Part shown: piece by piece, positions 50,990-51,158 of the stretch
Position numbering within the stretch: the first letter of the stretch is position 1
How the letters are laid out: the number at the start of each line of letters is the position of its first letter
NCBI GenBank assembly: GCA_039029915.1
Contig: JBCCFD010000006.1
Location: 1 to 51,158 of the forward strand
Reading direction: 5' to 3'
DNA: 51,158 nucleotides
Source: QQUD01 sp039029915
Lineage (GTDB): Bacteria > Chloroflexota > Anaerolineae > Promineifilales > Promineifilaceae
Made by a program: the position numbers and the translations under genes
Notes under the pieces: generated by a model
The model's input: the letters and a program-made list of their open reading frames with translations, nothing else
What the model was told of the DNA's origin: nothing
The model's database searches: none

Positions 50990-51060
50990 TTAATCGATGG
51001 TTTGGGGTTACTGATGTTTGGTTACCAGTTATTGGTTACTGGTTATTGGTTATTGGTTTG
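50990..51060. repeat. TTGGTTATTGGT tandem repeat
   Basis: At least five near-copies of TTGGTTAC/TTGGTTATTGGT in tandem. It is the reverse complement of the AACCAATAACC units at 23.7 kb. Its end reaches into the 3' end of the minus-strand gene (51043-51158). Confidence 0.7.
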
Positions 51061-51158
51061 ATACAGTCCTTGCCGTTCAATGTATGCAATAACGGCCGTA
51101 TTCATTAAATAATGAAGCGAACGCCCAGCTTCTGCCCAGGCGCGAATGTCACTGCTGG
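51043..51158 (-). CDS. Partial minus-strand gene, C-terminal fragment
   Basis: The last 37 codons of a gene that runs in from beyond the window. The minus strand reads SSDIRAWAEAGRSLHYLM, then NTAVIAYIERQGLYQTNNQ and a stop at 51043. It contains the octamer ACGGCCGT (51092-51099), as nearly all genes here do. The closing QTNNQ is encoded by the tandem repeat at 50990-51060, so the repeat appears to have replaced or extended the original 3' end. Family not recognised. Confidence 0.55.
   Translation of the reverse strand, partial: SSDIRAWAEAGRSLHYLMNTAVIAYIERQGLYQTNNQ

Larger units (their letters stand above)
418..51099. repeat. ACGGCCGT palindromic octamer family (HIP-like), window-wide
   Basis: I counted about 58 exact copies of ACGGCCGT by eye, the first at 418-425 and the last at 51092-51099, often inside longer AAACGGCCGTTT palindromes. 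About one copy is expected by chance in this length. All copies I placed are inside genes. They read in all three phases: about 28 as ACG-GCC-GTT (TAV), 16 as NGR/YGR and 15 as RP. Copies are missing from about 17.65 to 23.22 kb. The count is manual and may be off by a few. Confidence 0.85.

Noticed and set aside
1..51158. tRNA, rRNA, CRISPR arrays and insertion sequences
   Set aside because: No cloverleaf with anticodon and TTCGA arm, no rRNA-like segments, no direct-repeat/spacer arrays and no transposase motifs were seen.

Overview
The window looks like a chromosomal segment of a Chloroflexota bacterium, probably an Anaerolineae or Ardenticatenia-like filament of moderate GC. The reasons are a secreted propeller protein ending in YLPLIIRD (a tail I associate with this phylum), an actinobacterial/Chloroflexi-like 6-phosphofructokinase, intergenic short-tandem repeats and Wzm/Wzt export. 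The taxonomic call is an inference. No rRNA, tRNA or CRISPR array was seen.

Region 1 (1-8.6 kb) is a compact carrier-protein/NRPS-like cluster. It encodes two free carrier proteins, a free adenylation enzyme, a condensation-carrier-thioesterase protein with no adenylation domain, two related SGNH-like proteins flanking a lipoyl-fold protein without the usual lysine, and an acyltransferase-3 membrane protein. My hand-read specificity code for the adenylation enzyme is close to that of stand-alone prolyl-carrier ligases. The layout also recalls a Dlt-type aminoacylation system. This is the best candidate for an undescribed system here.

Region 2 (8.8-38.5 kb) is a large surface-polysaccharide locus. 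It holds a Wzm/Wzt-type exporter, four sulfotransferase-fold proteins, five GT4-type, one GT2 and one GT39-type glycosyltransferases, an NDP-sugar epimerase, a sulfatase-superfamily protein, an O-antigen polymerase/ligase, HddA and GmhA for heptose, and a fused Wzz/tyrosine autokinase. Two exported stalk proteins with C-terminal anchors are embedded in it. The content points to a sulfated, heptose-containing exopolysaccharide or surface glycan. An accessory insert (18.7-22.7 kb) with two tandem paralogues and an LVIVD propeller protein interrupts the locus.

Region 3 (38.6-51.2 kb) is mostly housekeeping: uracil-DNA glycosylase, a MerR regulator with its own 19-bp-spacer promoter, GNAT, a GcvT-like protein, a DMT exporter, a double SnoaL-like protein, a deoxynucleoside kinase, a metallophosphoesterase, phosphofructokinase, a methyltransferase, LspA, RluD and an alpha-oxoamine synthase. 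A partial minus-strand gene runs off the end.

Two genome-scale signals overlay the genes. The palindromic octamer ACGGCCGT occurs about 58 times (by eye), essentially only inside genes and in all three codon phases, like a cyanobacterial HIP element. Many intergenic gaps hold heptamer-like repeats that fold back into hairpins. Several genes (MerR, methyltransferase, lspA) have a -10 box placed so that the transcript would start at or next to the start codon.
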